From assembly GCA_041675885.1 (NCBI GenBank), contig JBAYSY010000041.1, forward strand, positions 1 through 25,274: a stretch of 25,274 nt of DNA. Reading direction: 5' to 3'. This stretch comes from JBAYSY01 sp041675885 (GTDB taxonomy: Bacteria > Pseudomonadota > Alphaproteobacteria > Rhodobacterales > Rhodobacteraceae). Below are positions 22,244-25,274 of the stretch, one piece after another. A program made the translations under genes and the position numbers. The notes beneath the pieces were generated by a model. It searched no databases. It saw only the letters and a list, made by a program, of their open reading frames with translations, and was not told the origin of the DNA. How positions within the stretch are numbered: position 1 is the first letter of the stretch; every line of letters begins with the position of its first letter.

Positions 22244-23200
22244 CTACACCCGGTTCGGCACCTCGCGCCCGTCGAAGAAGGCGGTGAGGTTCGCCACCGC
22301 CATCAGTCCCATCGCCTCGCGCACCTCAAGTGCGGCAGTGCCCAGATGCGGCAGCAGGACGGCGTTGTCGAGTGCGCGCAGCGCCTCGGGCACGGCGGGC
22401 TCGAATTCATAGACATCGAGGCCCGCGCCGCCGATCCGCCGCTCGGCCAGCGCGGCGATCAGCGCCGATTCGTCGATCACGTCGCCGCGCGAGATATTGA
22501 CCAGAATCCCGTGCGGCCGCATCGCCGCCATCGCCTCGGCGCCGATCAGGTGGCGGGTGCCCGCGCCGCCCGGCACCGCGATCACCACGATATCCGCCGC
22601 CATCGCCTCGGCGAGGCTGCCCACCTGCCGCGCGGGCAGGCCGGGATCGGCCACGGCCGAGCGGTTGTGGAACAGCACCTCCATCCCGAAGCCGTAATGG
22701 CAGCGCCGGGCGATGGCCTTGCCGATGCGGCCCATGCCGACGATGCCAAGGGTCTTTCCGGTGACATGCAGCCCCAGCATCTGGGTCGGGTGCCAGCCTT
22801 CCCACAGCCCTGCGCGCACCAGCCGTTCGCCCTCGCCCGCGCGGCGCGCGGTCATCAGGATCAGCGTCATGGCGATATCGGCGGTGGCGTCGGTCACCGT
22901 ACCCGGCGTGTTCGACACCACCACCCCGGCCGCATTGGCCGCGCCCACGTCGATATGGTTGTAGCCCACGCCGAAATTCGCGAGAATCCGGCAGCGCGGC
23001 GCATGGGCCCGGGCGAAGACATCCGCGTTGAACGCATCCCCGAGCGTCGGCAGCACCCCGTCGTAATCGTTGAGCGCAGCGAGCGCGGCGGCCTCATCGA
23101 GCGGCGTCGTATCCTCGCGTACCGTAAGTTCGAACCGGGCCAGCGCCTCGGCGATCACCTTGTCGGGCAGGTGGCGGGTCATCAGGATATGCGGCGTCAA
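22244..23200 (-). CDS. D-2-hydroxyacid dehydrogenase (glyoxylate/hydroxypyruvate reductase type)
   Basis: This 318-residue NAD(P)-dependent enzyme has the catalytic triad R238 (NISRGD), E267 (YEFEPAVP) and H285 (LPHLGTAA), and the Rossmann loop GIVGMGRIG at 152-160. FGVGYNHID near residue 77-84 is typical of glyoxylate/hydroxypyruvate reductases; HNR at the end of beta-2 (178-180) favours NADPH. The start is TTG at 23200, supported by GGGAGGGAG upstream and a four-base overlap (TTGA) with the csaA stop; an internal ATG at 23182 is a weaker alternative. It is the last gene of the YbjN-proC-csaA cluster. Which 2-keto acid it reduces cannot be decided from sequence. Confidence 0.92.
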   Translation of the reverse strand: MTPHILMTRHLPDKVIAEALARFELTVREDTTPLDEAAALAALNDYDGVLPTLGDAFNADVFARAHAPRCRILANFGVGYNHIDVGAANAAGVVVSNTPGTVTDATADIAMTLILMTARRAGEGERLVRAGLWEGWHPTQMLGLHVTGKTLGIVGMGRIGKAIARRCHYGFGMEVLFHNRSAVADPGLPARQVGSLAEAMAADIVVIAVPGGAGTRHLIGAEAMAAMRPHGILVNISRGDVIDESALIAALAERRIGGAGLDVYEFEPAVPEALRALDNAVLLPHLGTAALEVREAMGLMAVANLTAFFDGREVPNRV

Positions 23201-23529
23201 AACAGTCTCCCTCCCAAAGGAACCTCGTGGCCGGGGCCGATCAGCACCACCAGGCCGTCTGCGTCGGGCACGCCCAGCACCAGCACCTCGGACTTTACCG
23301 GACCGATCTGGCGGGGCGGAAAGTTTACCACGGCGAGGACCTGACGGCCGATCAGGTCTTCGGGCCGGTAGTGTTCGGTGATCTGGGCCGAAGACCGTTT
23401 CTCGCCGATCTCCGGGCCGAAATCGACCCGCAGCTTGTATGCGGGCTTGCGTGCCTCGGGGAAGGGCTCGGCGGCGGTGATGCGGCCGACCCGGATATCT
23501 ACCTTGAGGAAGTCGTCGAAGCTGATCAT
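23197..23529 (-). CDS. csaA: CsaA-type tRNA-binding domain protein
   Basis: This 110-residue OB-fold protein is of the CsaA / TRBP111 type. It shows FLKVDIRVGRI at the start, KPAYKLRVDFG in the middle and the conserved NFPPRQIGPVKSEVLVLG near the C-terminus, matching the family's proposed RNA-binding and dimer regions. CsaA acts as a homodimer; in Bacillus it is described as a chaperone linked to secretion, though its nucleic-acid-binding fold suggests tRNA or RNA contact. It overlaps proC upstream as ATGA and the dehydrogenase downstream as TTGA, so all three are probably translated in series. Length is standard. Confidence 0.94.
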   Translation of the reverse strand: MISFDDFLKVDIRVGRITAAEPFPEARKPAYKLRVDFGPEIGEKRSSAQITEHYRPEDLIGRQVLAVVNFPPRQIGPVKSEVLVLGVPDADGLVVLIGPGHEVPLGGRLF

Positions 23530-24338
23530 CCGCCCAGCTCCTTTCCGCGCGCCGCCGCCGCCCGCACCGCCCGGCGCAGAAGCGGGGGGAAGCCGTTCTC
23601 CTCGTCCATCAGCACCTGAAGCGCCGCAGCCGTGGTGCCGCCGGGGCTGGTGACGTTGATCCGCAGTTGCGCCGCCGTATCCTCCGAGCGGTGGGCCAGT
23701 TCGCCCGCCCCGGTCACCGTGGCGCGGGCGAGCTGCATGGCGAGGGCAGGGGGCAGCCCCTCGGCCTCGCCCGCCGCCGCCAGCGCCTCGATCAGGTGGA
23801 ACACATAGGCCGGGCCCGAGCCCGAGACCGCGGTGACCGCATCCATCTGATGCTCGCCCTCCAGCCGGACCACCGCCCCCACCGCCGAAAGCAGGGTCTC
23901 GGCCAGCGCGAGGTGGTCCGAGGTCGCCGCACCGTTGCCGGTGATCGCGGTGATGCCGCGTCCGACCGCCGCCGGGGTGTTGGGCATGGCGCGCACCACC
24001 GGGGTGGCGGCGCCCAGCATGGCCTCGAACGCCTCGATCCGGGTGCCCGCGGCGACCGAGACGAACAGTGTCCCGCCGCCGCCGTAGCCCGCCAGAACCG
24101 GTAGCGCCGCGCCCATCATCTGCGGCTTGACCGCCACCAGCACCACGGCGGGCGGCGCGGGCGGATCTTCGTTCACATGCACCCCGAGGGCGACGATCCG
24201 TTCAGCGGGTGCGGGGTCGCGCACCCAAGCCGCACCGGGCGGCAGCCCGCCCGCCAGCCAGCCGTCGAGCAGCGCCGAACCCATCTTTCCGCAGCCCAGC
24301 AGCAGCAGCCCCCGGCGCGCGACATCCTGAAGATCCAT
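23526..24338 (-). CDS. proC: Pyrroline-5-carboxylate reductase
   Basis: This enzyme carries out the last step of proline synthesis, NAD(P)H-dependent reduction of pyrroline-5-carboxylate in the cytosol. The 270-residue product shows the Rossmann loop GCGKMG (15-20), AVKPQ (69-73), MPNTP (118-122), SGSGPAYVF (172-180) and INVTSPGGTT (227-236), the full P5CR series. I choose the ATG at 24338, with GGGGGACGGA before it; an in-frame ATG at 24359 would add seven residues (MDGTGDG) not typical of the family. It lies 45 bases after the YbjN gene and overlaps csaA (ATGA). Cofactor choice is not evident. Confidence 0.95.
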   Translation of the reverse strand: MDLQDVARRGLLLLGCGKMGSALLDGWLAGGLPPGAAWVRDPAPAERIVALGVHVNEDPPAPPAVVLVAVKPQMMGAALPVLAGYGGGGTLFVSVAAGTRIEAFEAMLGAATPVVRAMPNTPAAVGRGITAITGNGAATSDHLALAETLLSAVGAVVRLEGEHQMDAVTAVSGSGPAYVFHLIEALAAAGEAEGLPPALAMQLARATVTGAGELAHRSEDTAAQLRINVTSPGGTTAAALQVLMDEENGFPPLLRRAVRAAAARGKELGG

Positions 24339-24383
24339 TCCGTCCCCCGTCCCGTCCATGATCCTGTTCAGATCGGGGGCAGG

Positions 24384-24887
24384 TTAGGCGCGTCCGTAGG
24401 CCTCGGCAATGGCGACCTTGATCGCGTCCTCGGGGGAATGTCCGGCCCAGGCCACAAGCTGGAACGCCGGGTAGAACCGTTCCGAGGCGCTTATGGCGGC
24501 GGCGATCATCCGATCGACCTGCTCGGGCCCGGCCGCCTGCCCGCCGGTCAGCACCAGCCCGTAGCGCCAGACCATCAGCCGCTGTTCGGCCCACCAGGTG
24601 AAGGCCCCGGTCCAGCATTCGTCGTTCACCCGGTTCAGAAGCGCCATCAGATCGCCCTCGCGCCCGGCGGGCGGGTCCATCTCGAAGGTGCAGATCAGCC
24701 GCAGGGTCTCGTCGCGGCCCGACCAGGCGAGGGTCAGCGAATAGGTCCGCCACTGGCCCTCGACCGCCACCGCGATCTGGTCGTCGGTCACGCGGTCGAA
24801 CTCCCATTCGTGGTGTTCGGCCAGCGTTTCGGCAAGGTCGATAGGGTGGAGGTCTTCCGCGAGGAGGATATCTTCCGATAACGACAT
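24384..24887 (-). CDS. YbjN-domain protein
   Basis: This 167-residue cytosolic protein has a YbjN-like pattern: LSEDILLAEDLHPIDL, then WEFDRVTDDQIAVAVEGQW, LRLICTFEMDPP, LNRVNDECWTGAFTWW and FQLVAWAGHSPEDAI. The fold belongs to the YbjN / type III secretion chaperone-like group; E. coli YbjN affects motility and stress responses, but the alphaproteobacterial protein has no settled function. The ATG at 24887 (MSLSED) is preferred to one at 24932 because the intervening residues are low-complexity. It is first in a minus-strand cluster with proC and csaA, an arrangement I associate with Rhodobacteraceae. A candidate promoter lies about 130 bases upstream. Confidence 0.87.
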   Translation of the reverse strand: MSLSEDILLAEDLHPIDLAETLAEHHEWEFDRVTDDQIAVAVEGQWRTYSLTLAWSGRDETLRLICTFEMDPPAGREGDLMALLNRVNDECWTGAFTWWAEQRLMVWRYGLVLTGGQAAGPEQVDRMIAAAISASERFYPAFQLVAWAGHSPEDAIKVAIAEAYGRA

Positions 24888-25017
24888 GGCCCGGCCCCTG
24901 TATCTATGTGCGCCACCATGGGCCGAACCCATGATGGGCTGAAACCGGCAAGGTAGGGCGTTTGCAGCTACGATGCCTTACTAGATATGGTGTGGGATGG
25001 GGGGAAGCCTGTAAAGG

Positions 25018-25045
25018 ATTATTTAACGCGATTTCCTGTGGACAA
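25018..25045 (-). promoter_or_regulatory. Sigma70-like promoter candidate for the YbjN-proC-csaA cluster
   Basis: On the minus strand TTGTCC (25045-25040) and AATAAT (25023-25018) are 16 bases apart, with 4 of 6 and 5 of 6 consensus matches. This stretch (24961-25140) is about 48% GC, far below the rest of the window. The implied 5' leader to the YbjN ATG is about 120 bases and holds no ORF that I would defend. The -35 overlaps TTGTCCACA, one mismatch from a DnaA box. Confidence 0.45.
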
Positions 25046-25142
25046 CTCTGGCTGTAGCGTGACAACGAATTTTGCATAGTTTGACACGGATATTTGCAGC
25101 AGAGCGATTTTGTGATTTCCGGGTCTTGGGCGGGCCGTGAAG

Positions 25143-25170
25143 GGTGGTTTGAACGGCCGTTCAAGCCACC
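25143..25170. repeat. 28-bp palindrome with TTGAACGGCCGTTCAA core
   Basis: A perfect 16-bp palindrome (25149-25164) is flanked by GGTGG and CCACC, giving a 28-bp dyad with one T/G position (25148/25165). It lies one base downstream of the stop codon of the partial minus-strand gene, where a terminator would be expected, though no T-tract follows. The TTGAAC-N4-GTTCAA symmetry also resembles operators of TetR-type regulators. Confidence 0.7.
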
Positions 25171-25171
25171 G

Positions 25172-25274
25172 TCAACGCACCCTGACCCACTGGTCCTGGT
25201 TGGCCACGGCGCTTGGCGGGGGCACGGTCCAGGGCGGCACCCAGCCATCCCTCAGCGTCATGCGCAGGCCCATC
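25172..25274 (-). CDS. 3' end of an unidentified gene, cut by the window edge
   Basis: A minus-strand reading frame enters at the right edge and stops with TGA at 25174-25172. The last residues read ...MGLRMTLRDGWVPPWTVP then PPSAVANQDQWVRVR. The composition, with Trp and mixed polar residues, looks coding rather than like a random high-GC frame, and the stop is followed directly by a palindrome. The protein cannot be identified from 34 residues; an independent very short ORF starting at the ATG at 25273 is possible but less likely. Confidence 0.5.
   Translation of the reverse strand, partial: MGLRMTLRDGWVPPWTVPPPSAVANQDQWVRVR

Noticed and set aside
25081..25109. TTGACA on the plus strand as a promoter -35
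   Set aside because: No acceptable -10 lies 16-18 bases downstream and no plus-strand gene follows within the window.
24961..25140. AT-richer stretch with a DnaA-box-like TTGTCCACA, considered as a replication origin
   Set aside because: There is only one near-match box and no cluster, dnaA, hemE, repABC or iterons nearby. The low GC is better explained by a promoter region.
1..25274. tRNA, rRNA, CRISPR array or known riboswitch
   Set aside because: No cloverleaf, regular spacer repeat or recognised aptamer was found by eye in any intergenic stretch. Molybdenum-cofactor and magnesium riboswitches were considered at modA and mgtE and not supported.

Overview
The window is a high-GC (about 70%), densely packed chromosomal segment. 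Its gene content and style point to an alphaproteobacterium of the Rhodobacteraceae type (Rhodobacter/Paracoccus/Rhodovulum relatives). The pointers are a fused MrpA-MrpB antiporter subunit (PhaAB type), the order 5-FCL / YmdB-like phosphoesterase / SLC13 permease / YebC, a YbjN-proC-csaA cluster, and intergenic sequences of the form GCCTCCGGCGGGAGTATTT that I associate with this family. Genus cannot be fixed by eye. I see no rRNA, tRNA, CRISPR array, transposase or phage gene.

Layout. (1) 51-3045, minus strand: a molybdate module in the order regulator (ModE-type winged helix), modA, modB, modC. An imperfect palindrome resembling a ModE operator lies just upstream of modA. A 21-bp perfect inverted repeat touches the ribosome binding site of the regulator. 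(2) 3283-5103, minus: an SLC13/DASS-type permease with two RCK_C (TrkA-C) domains. (3) 5104-5740: a divergent intergenic region ending in a 12-codon leader ORF that overlaps the mrpA start. (4) 5741-13354, plus: a seven-gene run mrpA(B)-C-D-E-F-G plus an AI-2E/PerM-family membrane protein. Every junction overlaps by 1 or 4 bases and the run is closed by a strong hairpin terminator. (5) 13588-15422, plus: two overlapping alpha/beta hydrolase genes, one soluble and one membrane-anchored. (6) 15646-21316, plus: mgtE (Mg2+), 5-formyltetrahydrofolate cyclo-ligase, a low-GC gene of unknown function, a YmdB-type metallophosphoesterase, and a second SLC13/RCK_C permease. (7) 21385-22125, plus: yebC. 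A REP-like 24-bp palindrome pair separates it from the minus-strand cluster. (8) 22244-24887, minus: YbjN-domain protein, proC, csaA, and a 2-hydroxyacid dehydrogenase starting at TTG. (9) 24888-25274: an AT-richer spacer (about 48% GC), a 28-bp palindrome and the 3' end of a further minus-strand gene.

The common theme is ion handling: molybdate uptake, Na+/H+ exchange, Mg2+ transport and two SLC13-type permeases. Folate, proline and 2-hydroxyacid enzymes are mixed in as housekeeping genes. Translational coupling through four-base overlaps (ATGA, GTGA, TTGA) is the dominant organisational device, with nine such junctions.

Nothing here is clearly a wholly new system. The best candidates for something undescribed are the low-GC membrane-anchored gene at 17649-18590, the AI-2E/PerM protein co-translated with the Mrp antiporter, the duplicated-repeat leader ORF in front of mrpA, and the RBS-proximal hairpin of the molybdate regulator.
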